A DNA stretch of 64,000 bases, taken from assembly GCA_014529385.2 (NCBI GenBank), contig CM043959.1, positions 14,073,809-14,137,808 on the forward strand, in the 5' to 3' direction. Origin of the DNA: Adiantum capillus-veneris. Taxonomy: Eukaryota > Streptophyta > Polypodiopsida > Polypodiales > Pteridaceae. The stretch's first letter is position 1. Each line of letters begins with the position of its first letter. The position numbers were made by a program, and so were the translations under genes. The notes beneath the pieces are model-generated. The model was not told the DNA's origin. It worked only from the letters and a program-made list of their open reading frames with translations, and searched no databases. Shown here one piece after another: positions 26,715-38,890 of the stretch.

Positions 26715-27430
26715 ATGATTTCCTATCCAGCCGCTCCCCACACCTATGACAAGAGTCCTCATCTCACTATATCTATTCATGGGCGTCAATTTTCCGGTGT
26801 CATTGTCGATGGTGGATCTGGCATCAATCTGATGCCAGAGTTCACTATGCTGGTGTTAGGTCAGCAGCCTACCCGCCCTGCCCCCTTCACAGTTACATTG
26901 GCTGACCAGAGGACAATCTACCTGGTGGGCATAGTAGACAAGGTGCCTATGCAGGTACAAGACTTCACTGTCAACTCGATTTTGTTGTGGTCCGTCTTCC
27001 CCAGGAAGGTTTTCCCTTGTTCATCGGTAGACCTTGGTTGCGGCACACAAAGGCACTTCACGATTGGGGAAACGACGCCATGTGGATTCATACTCTTGGC
27101 TCCCCAATGCATCCAATTCGACTTGAAGGAGGTATGGATCCAATGGCTCATCATAGTTCTTTGTCAGTGGAGTCCAAGCCCGGCATCGAGCAGCCTACCA
27201 CACCAGATGGGTCTGACGAAGATCTTCTGCAGTGGTTGCAGGTTACCACATCGCTGCCATGCTATGTGGTCTCTACTCAACCCTTGCTTGACGATCCACC
27301 CTCTATCTCTACTCCTCTAGCTGCAGTCAGTGAGCCACACACCCTACAGATGCAAGTGAGACAGTCACTCAAGACCATACTTCTATGGGCCCCTCGGTGG
27401 AAGCCATCGGTCTTGGTGAACCTATAACAC
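26715..27430 (+). pseudogene. family-A aspartic protease
   Basis: The active-site block reads VIVDGGSGINLMPEF (about 26800), with DGG where most retropepsins have D[ST]G. FIGRPWLRHTKA (about 27020) is the second conserved block. A frame change lies between them at about 26985-27000. The copy at 46.8 kb has the same VDGGSGIN reading, so the DGG is probably ancestral in this family. After 27430 the frame is lost. Confidence 0.75.
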
Positions 27431-27761
27431 ACCACATAAGGGGAAAGAAATCTTCTTTACAGGAGTTCACCACCGCCTCACATCTTCCCCTATCCTCTTA
27501 TGTACCCGATTCTTCAACCGCGCCAAGGCCCCCTGCTATGTTTGAGGATTTACCCTTCAAGGAGCTTCCACGAGGATGGTTATAGGAAGAGTATGCTGAT
27601 TTTCACATAGATCAGACAACGGCCCATGATGTTTCAAAGCTGTAAGAAGTGGCTCAGTCTTCATCTTCTGATGCACCCTCATCAGCGACACCTCCGAACC
27701 TGGTCAAAGAAGTCAACCTGGGCGACCTGGACGACCCGCCTCTTCGTTATGGGATCATCCT

Positions 27762-29235
27762 GTGCTACTCGATGAGGTAGTCTCATTTATGCACTCCTTT
27801 GAAGATGTTTTTGCCTCGTCTTACAAGGATTTGGAAGGAATCCCACCAGGACTGGGTGTCCATACTATCCCTCTAGTCGAAGGGGCCAAGCCAGTCAGAG
27901 GCCGGGGGGCTTGCAAGCTCAACCCTAAGTATGCCGAAGCTGTCAAGAAAGAGTTAGAAAAGATGCAAGAAGCAGGGATCATTGTGCCAGTGGAGCTATG
28001 AATGGCTATCACCCATGGTCATTGCACCTAAAAAGAAATCAAATAAAATCCGCATGTGCCTCGACTACCGCACGCTGAACAAGGTAACTATCCTAGATGG
28101 TTTCCCCACCCCCTGCACTGAGCGTGTGCTTGAAGATGTGCCAGGGCACGTATTGTATAGTTTCATGGATGGATTCAGTGGTTACAATCAATTAGGCATC
28201 CATCTGGGTGATCAGATCAAAACGGCTTTTGTGACTCCATGGGGCATTTTCATTTACACTAGAATGTCGTTTGGGCTAAAAAGTACTCCGCCCTATTTCA
28301 ATCACACAGTATACCTCATCTTTTGTCCTTTGCTTACGGATCATCTTCACATCTTCATGGACGATTTTTCAATCTTCTCGGGTACTCAATGTTTGACAGC
28401 AGTGGAGAATCTAGAGGAACACCTCGCCCAACTCTCAACCATCTTCCTCAGGTGCAGGGAGGTACGTTTGAAGCTCAATCCGAACAAATGTCACTTTTTG
28501 GTCACTGAAGGTACATTGCTGGGCCATGTGGTATCTGCTAAAGGCTTAGCGCCAGACACAGAGAAGATAGTAGCTATATTGAGGTTGCCTCCTCTCATCA
28601 ATCCTAAAGGTGTTCAAAGATTTGTAGGCCATACAGGGTATCATCGCCAATTCATTAGGATGTATGCCGATGTTGCCCAACCCTTGACCTGCATGATCAG
28701 TACTGCTGTACCATTTCAGTTGTCCACAGCTGAAGCTCAAGCCTTTGCTTACCTAAAAAAGCGCCTGACTGAAGCCCCGATTTTCGTAGCCCCTGATTGG
28801 TCACTAACCTTCCATGTATATACGAAAGCTAGTCAGACAGCTATGGGAGCTGTCCTCACTCAGTCTAGCAAGGAATTTAATCTCGATCGTCCCGTTCATT
28901 ATGCAAGCAGGTTGCTCACGAAAGCTGAGCGCAATTACAGCACTACCGAGAGGGAAAGTTTTTCCATTGTGTATGCTCTTCAAAAATTTCGGCACTATTT
29001 ATTAAGGGTTCACTTCACAGTTAGTACTGGTCATCATACTCTTCGTTACCTGCTCAATAAGCCACAAGTTGCAGGCTGTGTCTGGCGATGGCTTCTTCTG
29101 TCCCAAGAGTTCGATTTCAAAGTGGTACTTCGTCCTGGCAAACGCCATGTCATGGTGGACCATCTCTCTCGCGTCCACTCAAGTGAGGAAGCTAGAGACA
29201 TTGAGGATGACTTTCCAGATAGCAGTCTATTTTAG
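27762..29235 (+). pseudogene. family-A reverse transcriptase and RNase H
   Basis: The domains are nearly in one frame (27982-29235), after a frame change near 27995 that separates the first RT block. Blocks: IPPGLGVHTIPL, IRMCLDYRTLNKVTI (28050), SGYNQLGIHL (28180), RMSFGLKSTPPYFN (28260), IFMDDFSIFSG (28350, the catalytic Asp-Asp), and LGHVVSAKGLAPDTEKI (28520). RNase H follows, with LTFHVYTKAS (28805), where Lys replaces the catalytic Asp of VYTDAS, then ERNYSTTERE and VDHLSRV. An intact-looking RT with a damaged RNase H. The longest open frame of any transposon gene here (417 codons). Confidence 0.9.
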
Positions 29236-30485
29236 ATTGATACAACTCCAGAGTGGTACGGTGACGTTCTATACTTGTTGTTCACTGCATGTTCCCAGAG
29301 AATGCTTCTCCATTGCAAAAACGCAGGTTACTGTTCAAATCTCGGCCATTCACTTTGATTGGCGGTCAGCTCTATAAGGCTGAACCTAATGGTGTTCTAA
29401 GTCGGTGTGTCTCTCCCCATGAAGTGGAGTCTATTTTAGAGGATGCCCGTAGCGGTCCCAGTGGTGGCCATTATCCTGGTCACGTTACCACTTAGAAAAT
29501 TCTACAAAGTGGTATGGTGGCCTTATGCCATTGCTCATGTGAAGGTCTGTGATGTATGTCAGCGCTGTGTACCTAAACCTGGTAAGCAATCAAACCGTCC
29601 CTTACAGGTATCCATGACACGGTTGCCATTTGAAAGATGGGATTTGGACTTTGTGGGTCCAATTTCTCCACCGGCCCAACCAGGTAATCGGAAGTATTTG
29701 CTTGTGGCTACGGATTATGCCACTAAAAGGGCAGAGGTTCTGGCTACGATTGATTGCACTAGCTCTACAGTAGCGAAGTTCTTGTAAGAGAATATATTTT
29801 GCAGGTTGGGGTGTCTCTTAGAGATTACCAGTGACAGGGGTAGCCATTTTGTCAATGATCTGATCACCACACTCCTAGACAACTACAAAATCTTCCACCA
29901 CAAGTCGTGCTCTTACTACCCCAGAGCAAATGGGCAAGCCGAGAGCACCAACAAAGTTCTCGTTGCTTTACTTCGCAAGGCTTGTCATATGCATCCAGCT
30001 TCTTGGGCTCAAGCAATCCTCGGCACTATTTGGGCGTATCGCACTTCCCACAAAGCAACTACAAAATACACTACTTTTCAACTGGCTTTTGGGTTAGAAG
30101 CAATCGCCCCTTTTGAATTCAATTCCGGCTCTGCTAGGGTGGGTAGTCTTCGTGTCACGGTAGGGATTGCCTCTGCCAATCTATCTTGTCTCTCCATGTT
30201 GGATGAAAGCCGCAAGCTTCGTACGCGCTGCAAGTAGAGCAGCTTCGTTGCAAGGTGTGGCATGATTGCCATCTTCGAAAGCCAAAAATTATGCAAGGCT
30301 CACTGGTGCTACTGTATCAAGCTAGATATCAGAAAAAAGCAAATAAGTTGATCCCAGCTTGGCAAGGCCCGTTCATGGTCCAAGAAATTTTGCCACAAGG
30401 AGCGATCCAGTTAGTAACTTTGGAAGGTGTCCCCTTGCCGCTGGTAAATGGCTCCGGTGTCAAATGCTATTATCCCTCTGAGTAA
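29236..30485 (+). pseudogene. family-A integrase
   Basis: The zinc-binding region has GHYPGH and VCDVCQRC (29470-29570), broken by a stop at 29496 and a frame change. The catalytic core shows WDLDFVGPI (29640), TSDRGSHF (29828) and NGQAESTNK (29928), so all three acidic residues (D, D, E) are present. The C-terminal domain (RYQKKANKLIPAWQGPFMV, 30330) ends at a stop at 30483. Stops at 29785 and about 30234 break the core. It would have inserted the cDNA into the chromosome. Confidence 0.9.
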
Positions 30486-31150
30486 GCCATCTGCAGCAGT
30501 TGTTTCGCCATCTGTAGCTGTTTCTACCTATAGCATAGGTTCCTGAATCTCCTTTCTCTCTTCTTTCACTTACCCTCCCACCGGAGCCTGTGTTATGATA
30601 ATGTCCTTGCACACTCTCAGTCTCTGCTATGCCTGTCGGTGTCCCCACATTTCCTCCTTCGGTATACTTTCTCTACCATTGTGTAACTTCGGTGTACTTT
30701 CTCTACCACTGTGTAACTGGGGTGCTTGTTTTGTCCTAAACTTCTTGTATTCAGCTCACTCTTTCCATAAGATTAGACTAAACTTCTTATAATCAACTCA
30801 TTCTTTCCATGAGATTGGACTACCTTGTTGTATTGCTTTGCATCGTCTGTCTTCACACTTTTGGCGTTCAAAATGGGGTCTCTCTAATGTAACACACTTT
30901 GGGTCATTAGGAGGCTTTTCTACGCAGTAATTCTCTTTCCCTTCTTCTTTCCAGTAGCACGGAGTTCCTTCTTCTTCTTCTTCCAATGTTTTTTGAGTGT
31001 GGAGATTGGTTCACTCTATAACCCTTCTCTTTATAGCAGCTCTCTCCGTAAAATTTATACCCACTCTCTTTGCTCTGTGTGTGTAGCACTTCAGATTGCC
31101 ATTGATTAACTGAGTTTTTCACTCTCTGAGTTTTTTCCTATCTCCGGAGT
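30486..31150. other. region right of family-A integrase
   Basis: May be the 3' non-coding part of the family-A element. Two short tandem repeats are visible (about 30 bp, CTTCGGTATACTTTCTCTAC at 30658-30718, and about 45 bp, CTAAACTTCTT at 30738-30830). No LTR matching 22503-23458 was found. Confidence 0.4.
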
Positions 31151-31560
31151 CACTCCTTGCCCTACAGGTTCATCTCTACACCTTGCCCTAACCACTAACC
31201 CTCGCCCTTCCTACCTCCAAAGGCCCTACCCACTAGCCTCGCCCCTCTCTACACCCTCTTGCCCCTACCCACTAACTTGGATCCCTACCCACTAGCCCCT
31301 CGTCCCTCTCTACCCCTCGCCCCTAACCAGGAGCCACTCACCCCTCTCTACTCTCCCTCGCCCCTACCCAGCAATACTCGCCCCTCTCTACCCCTCTCGC
31401 CCCTAACCGGTCCACTCGCCCCTGCCTACCCACTATCGCCCCTACCCAATTTCCCTTGCCCCTTCTACTTCTCCTAGACCCTACCAAATCCTTGTTGCCT
31501 CTACCCAACCCCCTCGCCCTTATTCCCCTCTCGTCCCTTTTGTCTGGCGCTCGCTATCGC
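31150..31560. repeat. C-rich minisatellite-like tract
   Basis: Degenerate repeats of CTCGCCCCTA(A)CC and CCCACTAGCC variants run over about 400 bases. G is scarce and C plus T dominate one strand. The words resemble telomeric CCCTAA but are not a telomere array. Confidence 0.75.
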
Positions 31561-32329
31561 TTCCTCCCTCGCCCCATCGGCTAGCAGACCCTCGCAGGAA
31601 TCTCGTCTACATCCTTCTCGCTCTTGGCTGCCCTCTTGGTGACAGCGCAGTTGCCATCCCGCCCAACAACGTGGAATTTTTTTTCAACTTCTCAAAGTAA
31701 CGTCACTCATATTGGTATTTGCTATTGCTGCCGACTCTCCGCCAGGATAATAGGCTATGTATGTATGCTATTGTGGATTGAATCGGTATATGTAAGCTGT
31801 TGTGGGATACAAAGAAGTATTACGTTGCTGTGACAGTTAGACTTCTGCAGTCACAAAGGGGCTACTGGAAATATGGAAAGCAGTAGTCGGCATATACGGC
31901 AAGAAGTTTTGCGCAGAAAGCCTACGCGTAGGGAACGACAAAGTAGTTCTGTAGAGGAAGGGGAATTTGATCACAACAGCCATGGTTAATGAGATGACCT
32001 CCAGTGCAACCAGTGACGAGAGTGCCAGTGACGAGAGTTACAGAGTACGCTCTCACATGGGGGATCGGATTCTAGCTCAGAACCAGAATCAGCGCCTTCT
32101 AGCAACCATGAGAAAATTCCCAAAAACATAAGAAAGGGAGAAAGTCATGTGTTACGTCATGCCATCAACAGACCGTCAAGTCAAAAGATCATGCACCTTT
32201 CACATTAAACTTTCTACCTCATCCTTCTCTGAAGGATATCTTTTCTCATGATCAATTGCAGCAACTCGGTTTGTCTGCATTAGAAACTGCAGAATTACCC
32301 ACTAATGTGCCTGGAGATATGGTACACGA
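31561..32329. other. unrecognised DNA upstream of the BAHD remnant
   Basis: One plus-strand frame runs from about 32112 into the BAHD-like segment (no stop), but the part before about 32330 does not match the family well. A serine-rich acidic frame is seen at about 32060-32100. No gene is called. Confidence 0.35.
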
Positions 32330-32439
32330 GATTCCTAACCGTTTTTCCAAAGTGCGGAGCCACAACCTTACCCCTACCAGGATTGGTCATGCACTGGGAA
32401 TCATCACCTTCCCATCTTTGAAACTGGCCACGCGCACAT
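32330..32439 (+). pseudogene. BAHD acyltransferase fragment, left of the retrotransposon
   Basis: The frame reads RIGHALGIITFPSL, resembling the YFGNAL block of BAHD acyltransferases, and ends at ...LATRT exactly where the gypsy LTR begins (32440). When the element and one copy of CACAT are removed, this frame runs straight on into the fragment at 39935 without a shift. The match to the family is weak on this side and rests mainly on that continuity. Confidence 0.4.
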
Positions 32440-33210
32440 TGTCATAAAATATAATATCTAACTTTACCAAATGATTTTCTCATATTAAATTGATCACTTA
32501 ATATGGGAAGATAAAAGGGGAACAAGAGTTATATGTGCTTCTAGACCTATCTCAACAGGGGACCGAAAGGAGAAATGGTTGCATCTCAATAGGGGTCCAA
32601 AAAGAGATGGTCTACCAAAGAGCAATGTGCAATAAGTGCTTCTAGATATACCTCAGCAAGGGATCAAGAGGAGAAATGGTTACATCTCAAAAGGGGTCCA
32701 AACGGAGGTAGTCTATCAAAGAGCAACGTGCATTTAATGGAGCTTAAAAGACCTTAGGGTTAGCTTATTAAAGACCTCCAAAAGTTAGCGTTAGAAAGTC
32801 CTTTGACCTTACGCAAGCTAGGGCTAACTTCGAGGTGGGAATCGTACCCAAGCATACGGTGCTAAGACGCTTAAAATGGTTGTGGGAACCTTGTCCAAAT
32901 CTTGAGGTGATTTTTATGCTTAAATGACTAAGATTTTTGAAATGTTAAATTCAAAGATAAATTCTCAAGAGACATGAACGTCTATGCTTGATTGACTAAG
33001 GCTTGAAGTATTCAAGTCAACCAAATGACTTAATAAGCATAAAAGACACATGTTCAAATGATCCTCCACATGTGGCCCTCATGATGTGCTTGAATGCTAT
33101 TGGTTAGGTTTTAAAGGGGTCCAATGGGAATTTAGAAACATAAAAATAAATAATTAAGTTCTTTCTCTCAAAGAGAAAAAAGAGGACATATGTCCAAATG
33201 AAATAATAAA

Positions 33211-33293
<83 letters not shown>

Positions 33294-33325
33294 GGACCAA
33301 GCATGAGAGGACGGATATACTCTCC

Positions 33326-33366
<41 letters not shown>

Positions 33367-34057
33367 TCTCTCATTGTGTGGAGTGCAAAATGCAAGAGCT
33401 CCATCTCCTTCTCCAAGCTTGTGGAGAAGTGGAGAGCCTACACCAACACTCTTGGCTATGGAATGCAAATCCAACCAAGAGCCATGCTTCAATGCTTAAG
33501 CTTGCCATCTTCTTCATCTTCATTACTATGCTATTATGCTATGCTAAGCAAGAAGAGTGACGATAAGTGAGGAACTATTTCTTTCTCCTATGGAATGTTT
33601 CTTCTTCCTCTTCCCTACTCTCATTCCCCGCTAGCTCTCTCCACCTTCGAAGGTGTTTGAGGCCTTGAAATTGAGGCTTGGGATAGTTAATGCTTTTTGC
33701 GAAGTTTATGTTAAACTCGTGATGCATTAAGCTTTCCATCTTCATAGCATCACCAAGGTCACAAGGAACACAAAGATTGTATTGTAACAAAGTCTCTCTT
33801 GATGGGAGAATCTATAATACAAACGTCTTTTGGAGGAGGGACCAGCTCCAAGTAAATCCGGTCCTCAACTATTGTTAAGTTCTCTAATACTCTCTCTTGC
33901 AAAAGTATCGTTCATACCAAGTTATTTAAGTACTATATTTATGTTGCTACCATCAATTAAGTTCAACCTCTATGTTCTCAAAGTGATCTCACAAAAATGC
34001 TCACCTTAATTCTCATAATTCCGCTATTCTTAAAGTTCATAGGCCATTTCCATTACA
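32440..34057 (+). repeat. 5' LTR of family 1
   Basis: Starts TGTCATAAAATATAA, ends CATTACA, 1618 bases. It contains a (GA)n tract (33215-33290) and a (CA)n tract (33328-33364). It matches 39274-39934 over its first part. An 86-base piece of it is also found inverted at 40674-40758. Confidence 0.85.
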
Positions 34058-34058
34058 T

Positions 34059-34070
34059 TGGTATCAGAGC
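34059..34070 (+). promoter_or_regulatory. primer-binding site for initiator-Met tRNA
   Basis: TGGTATCAGAGC, the standard plant LTR-retrotransposon primer site, begins two bases after the 5' LTR. It primes minus-strand DNA synthesis. Confidence 0.92.
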
Positions 34071-34439
34071 ATTTGGTTTCTCTTTTCTTGCTTAAGAAGA
34101 GAGGTCCTTAAGTAGCCTATTAATGGTTGATTTTGTTAATTATATTAAGGTAAGTGGGACTGAGATCTATTATTGGTTTTTTTGAGCCTATTATGTGGGA
34201 TATGGTACACACCTCGGAAGCTTTGGTCTTAATAATGAGTCTTTTTAAACTTGCCTACGGCTTTACCATTATTGAGCCATAAGAAGTCCAAAAGGAGCTA
34301 TTCCTCAGTAATTCTGCTATGTTAGACCCACCCCACTACTCTCTATAATTAACCAATTCGAGCCGTGGGTGTAGATACTTAAGTACTTATTTTCAAAGGC
34401 TAAGAGGAGTAGCAACTAAGGTTTTGAATTGCCAAAGAA

Positions 34440-35800
34440 TACACTAAGTAAATACATAAGTATAATTAGCATGGCTGACAATAACCAAGAGAGAAGAATG
34501 AACATTAATAACTTTGATTTTGCACATGAAGGTGCTAATGATGATGCCCCTATGTTTATCAATTATGTTGTTACTAGGTTGCATTAAACTATGGACAACT
34601 CTACTTTGCAAGCCGAAGTTACTGAAAAACTTCGTGCTTATGGGATTTTCCTTTCTCCCCAAGAGGAGAGAGAGTTTAGGAGGTCTCTTGATGAAACTCC
34701 CAAAAGAAGACTCTCTCCCATAAGAGAGGAGGAATCCAAAGAACGAGAAAGAAATGAATCCCTAAGTTACTCTAAAGATGTGGCTCCATGAGACGACGGT
34801 TTAGACTATCGCCAACTCCTCCCAAGAGGAAATGGTCAACCCGTAGTCCTTCTCCTGGTCACTCCAAAAGGGAAGAGAGGAAACAAAGGAAGAAAAAGGA
34901 AAGAAAGAGGTCACCCTCTTCTCCTTCTTCTTCACCTTCCTCCTCTTCCGACAAAAGCAATAGTTATTCTTTTAAAGAATACAAGAGAAGAGGACATCGC
35001 AAAACTTATCCAGCATGGTGAAGGTCCCAAAATCTCAAGAAGTTCAAAGAGGGAGGAAAAAGTATCTCTTTTCTCACCTATGATGGCACCTTTGGTGCCA
35101 CCAACAAAGTATTGACCTTCATCCAACAATTTGATGAGACCTTTGGGAACAAGGGCTTCACGGAGTCCTCCAAGCTACAGCATGTAGCTATGCACTTCCA
35201 GAAATCTACTCGTCAATGGTGCGCTAGCCTTCATGGCAACGGCGAGGCCCCAAAGACATGAAAACTCTACGAGTCTCCATCATGAAGCAATTCCTTGCAA
35301 GCGATGCAAAGGACAAAGTGCTTACCAAATGGCGGAGTTTGAAGCTACTCTTCAACGAGTCTATCCACAAATATATAGACAAGTTTTGGGCTTTACATCT
35401 CAAAGCTACAGTCTTTCAAAGGATAGACTTCATCGAACAAAAGCAACATGCGGTATTACCTGAAGAAATGGCCGAGTATGTCAACTCACAACGGCCTAGC
35501 ACTATCACCAAAGTCATCCACCAGACTATGGTTGCTTCAAGGATCGATTTCCAACGAGGGACGAGAAGAAATTTCAAGCCCATAGAAAACAAGGATCGAA
35601 ATGAACCTAAAGAGAAGAGCAATGCTCAAAACTCTTCCCAAGGCAACACAAAACCAACAACAACAAGGACAAGGAGAAAGGAGCTTACAAAGGTAAAAAT
35701 AAGCTCTCTCCCAAAGAATTAGAGGTTTTTTTTGTAAAGACCATAAATGCTTTAAGTGTGGGGAGCAAGGACATGGTTATCGTTCTTGCCCCAAAAGGAA
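34440..35800 (+). pseudogene. family-1 gag
   Basis: A charged Arg/Ser/Glu-rich N-terminal part (34590-35020) is followed by the gag domain in a changed frame: FIQQFDETFGNKGF (about 35120), RQWCASLHG (35215), then KWRSLKLLFNESI (35330) and ALHLKATVFQRIDFIEQKQH (35395). A single zinc knuckle CFKCGEQGHGYRSC is at 35748-35789. The nucleic-acid-binding knuckle is intact, but frame changes near 35100 and 35260 and a stop at about 35720 break the protein. Confidence 0.85.
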
Positions 35801-35869
35801 TGTTTGCAATGACACTTCTAGTGATTCCATGGTTGAAGCTCCAAAAGAGGATACTCATTGCAAAGGCTC

Positions 35870-36290
35870 ATTCCTCTCCTATGGTTGGGGGAAAGTAAGG
35901 GAGCATGATGCCTTCATCTTGTTTGACCCTGGGCTCTACTCACAACTTCATATCAACGGAGTTGGCCACCAAGTTGGGCATTCAAGCTTTTGAGATGGGA
36001 GATACTGTAACTGCTGACACAGCTTTCAAGGGATAGCAAGCCTCCGTTACTCCCTTGATTGGGAAGTTGAGGCTTCATGTCCAAAGCTACGTCAACAAAG
36101 AAGTTTTTTTTTAGTCTCTCCTCTCCAACATGAGAATGTTATCCTAGGGCACCATGGTTCAATCGCATGGCTGCCAACATGAAGCTCTTTAAAAGAAGAA
36201 TCTACTTCACCTATAGGAAAAAGAGCATGTACATAGATGCTAATGACTCAAGGAACACCATATCCTTGGTAAATACGCTTGCTTTTGATA
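35870..36290 (+). pseudogene. family-1 protease
   Basis: An LFDPG-like active site followed, after one extra base, by GSTHNFIS (about 35930) and ELATKLGIQAFEMGD. A stop at about 36033 and a frame break at about 36100-36150 separate it from the ILG.PWF-like part. The copy at 7.05 kb shares the disrupted active site. Confidence 0.75.
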
Positions 36291-36319
36291 AGTCAATAAA
36301 AAGCTCTATTTTTGCGTAT

Positions 36320-37570
36320 ATGATTTTTGTTAGAGAATCTGTAAATGATTCTAATGTTTTCACAAGTAGCAATAAAGGGAATCTAGAGGAATTAGAGTTG
36401 TCTAATTTCCTAAACGGATTCCAAGAAGTTTTCATTGATGACATCCCTAGTGAGCTACCTCCAAAACGAGGGGATGATGACCATGCAATAGAGCTTCTAC
36501 TAGAAAGCTCACCGCCTAATAAACCTCCTTATTGAGTTCCACAAGCTCAACAAGAGGAGATCATGAGGCAAGTGCATGAATTGGTGGAAAAAGGGATGGT
36601 GAGGCCTAGCTCCTCTCCATTCTGTTCACCAATACTTTTAGTGTAAAAGAAAGATTGCACATATCACGTGTGTCGATTATAGAGCACTAAATACGATCAC
36701 TGACAAATGCTCTAGTTGAATTCAAACTTACGATGGACAAAAATCTTCAGGCCACTCAAATTCTCTTAAGGAGTACAAGTGACACCTCCAGGTAATCTTT
36801 CAAGTTGTGAGAGAGAATAAGCTTTTCATAAGTGAATTTTCCTATAAGAGATTCAATATTTAGGTCACATTATCTCTCAAGATGGTATTTGTATGGATCT
36901 ATCAAAGTTGAAGGTAATAAAAGCATGGCCTAATCCAAGGAATCTACATGAGCTAAGAAGCTTTATTGGTATGTGTGTATACTATAGATGCTTCATAGCA
37001 AAATTCTCTCAAATAGCAGGACCATTGCATGACTTAACAAAGAAGAACGTTAAGTACTCATGGACTGCTAAGAACAAAATGCTTTTGACAAGCTCAAAGA
37101 GAAGCTCATCTCTCAACCAGTCCTTATGCTTCTGGATCTCTCAAAGCCATTTGGGATCCAATGTGATGCTTGTGGTGATTGCCTTGGTGCAATCTTGCTT
37201 CAAGAAGGGCGTGCCACATATGAGAGTCAAAGGCTCAATCTCGATGAACGGATCCTAGGCATATACGAAAAAGAGCTTTTCGCTGTTCTACATGCCCTAA
37301 ACACATGGAAGCACTATCTCTTTGGGGCTCCATTCATCCTACGAATGGATCACAAAGTCTCAAGTACTTTATGACGAAAACAAAGCTTTCCGACAAACAA
37401 ATGAGGTGGGCAGATTTTCTTTCGCAATTTAAATTTCATATTGCTCACATTGCTGGCAAGCACAATCAAGTGGTCGATGCACTTGCACAACAGCCAAGGG
37501 TAAATGTGGTGTCTATAGCAACTCACAATGATCTATCTTTTATGATAGATGAGTATAATACTGACTAAGA
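36320..37570 (+). pseudogene. family-1 reverse transcriptase (core deleted) and RNase H
   Basis: Blocks kept: [20 protein letters not shown] (36450), SSPFCSPILLV then a stop (36615), LGHIISQDGICMDLSKLKVI (36860), LRSFIGMCVYYRCFIAKF (36950), and RNase H with QCDACGDCLGAILLQEG (37155) and YEKELFAVLHALNTWKHYLF (37265). The segment that should carry the catalytic MPFGL...Y.DD blocks is missing. RNase H and the tether continue in another frame to IAGKHNQVVDALAQ (37450). Inactive. Confidence 0.88.
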
Positions 37571-37599
37571 CTTTAAGTAGGTAATTACAGCCTTTGCAT

Positions 37600-38440
37600 T
37601 AGGAAAGAAAAAAAGAACCATTCACCTTGAAGGATGGTTATCTTCCTGACGGCAATAGGTTATGTGTTACTCACCCATACAATAAGAAAGTCATGTATGA
37701 ATCCCATGCTTCTCCTTCCTTACAAGGGGCAAAGAAGGATTCCATAATCTACTCTTCAAGGAGTAGAAATGTATTTCTGTTGGTCTACCATGAAAGTAAA
37801 CATACAAAAGTATGTTTCAAAATGCATGGTGTACCAAAAATTGAAATTTGATCGAGGGAAGCAAATTGGATTGTTTCAATCGACAGGCTTAGCAAGAAAA
37901 CACACTCTTATGTCTGTCAAAAAGACTATTAAGACACATCAAATGGTAACCCTCTCTAGATCTCAAATTTTCAAGTATCATGGCTTGCCAACATCCATAG
38001 TGTCGAACAAAGATCCTAGAATGACCAGTAATTTCTAAAAGGGTCTTTTTGAAAATCTAGAAAGTAAATTAAATTTCTCTTTCGGCCTATCATCCAGAAA
38101 CAGATGACCAAAGTGAAATAACTAATATAACGATTCTTGAATCTACTAAAAGCCTATGTCATGGAAGTAGATCAACGTTCTCAATGACAGAAGTACCTAT
38201 CTCTTATAGAGTATGCGTACAATGACATTATACATACTTCTATGGGGAAAGCACCTTTCGAGGTTAAAGAGGGAAGATCCAAAAGTCCCTTACTACTTAA
38301 AGTACATGAAAAGATCTTCGCTGTTGATGAATATAGCCGAGACTTACAAGAATCTTTTTCAAAGATTAAAAAGGTTATATCCATCTCAAAGCAAAGGCAA
38401 GAAGGGCTGCTGCTAATAGGCACAAAAGAGCCTTAGCCTT
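37600..38440 (+). pseudogene. family-1 integrase remnant
   Basis: Pieces are recognisable by comparison with the pol at 62 kb: the zinc-finger region LLVYHESKHTKV and MVYQKLKFDRGK (about 37770-37860), FKYHGLPTSIVSNKDPRMT (37970), and GKAPFEVKEGRSKSP (38240). The last parallels GKAPFEIVEGGEKVPP at 62 kb. Frames change repeatedly and the core is shortened. Confidence 0.75.
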
Positions 38441-38744
38441 TAAGGAAAATGATTGGGTCTTGCTAAAATTTCTCAAGGCTCGTTTAAGGCATTACTATGG
38501 GCAAGAATCCTACAAGCCACCAAGAGTATTATGCTAAACTAGCAAAAAGATACTATGGTCCTTTCTTTTAAAATTATTAAGCCAATCAATGAGATGGCTC
38601 ATTAGTTAAAGTTGCCCGACAATTGGCTCATTCACAATGCTAACCATGTGAGCCTACTCAAGCCTTACAAAGGAGAGCCATCAAAAGAACCCAATAATGG
38701 AGGACCCGCCAGAGATCGAAGATCAAGAGAGAGCTGTTGCAGCC

Positions 38745-38890
38745 CGAATGGATTCTTCGACATGAAGACAAGGTACTAAGAACCGGTATGATTATCCAAT
38801 GATATCTTGTTAAGTTTAAGAATTATCCTTTTAAAGATGCTAGATGGATGTAAGGAACCTAGCTTAAGGATAATATGAACCTTGTCAATG
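38745..38890 (+). pseudogene. family-1 chromodomain
   Basis: ILRHEDKVLRTGMI leads into YLVKFKNYPFKDARWM (about 38800-38850), the folded core of a chromodomain fused to the end of integrase, followed by a stop. In chromoviruses this domain guides integration to particular chromatin. The pol at 61.5 kb has YLVKFKNYPPMDAKWM at the same place. Confidence 0.8.

Larger units (their letters stand above)
22503..30485 (+). mobile_element. long degenerate Ty3/gypsy element (family A), 5' LTR to integrase
   Basis: Order: 5' LTR (22503-23458), primer site (23463), repeat-rich leader, gag, protease, reverse transcriptase, RNase H, integrase ending at 30485. This gag-PR-RT-RH-IN order is that of gypsy elements. 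The RT box is FMDDFSIF, a wording typical of plant Athila/Tat-type non-chromodomain gypsy elements, and no chromodomain is seen after the integrase. Two further copies of the family lie at 40759-42865 (minus) and 45626-47016 (plus). Two DNA-transposon-like insertions (22545-22898 and 24316-25007) interrupt it. No second LTR was found to the right, so the 3' end is lost or too diverged to see. Many stops and frame changes: inactive. Confidence 0.85.

Noticed and set aside
31150..31560. Interstitial telomere repeats
   Set aside because: CCCTA words occur, but the unit is a longer CTCGCCCCTA type and not tandem CCCTAAA.
33154..33560. Open frames through the (GA)n/(CA)n tracts at 33.2-33.4 kb
   Set aside because: They lie inside the family-1 5' LTR, are made of repeats and belong to no known protein.
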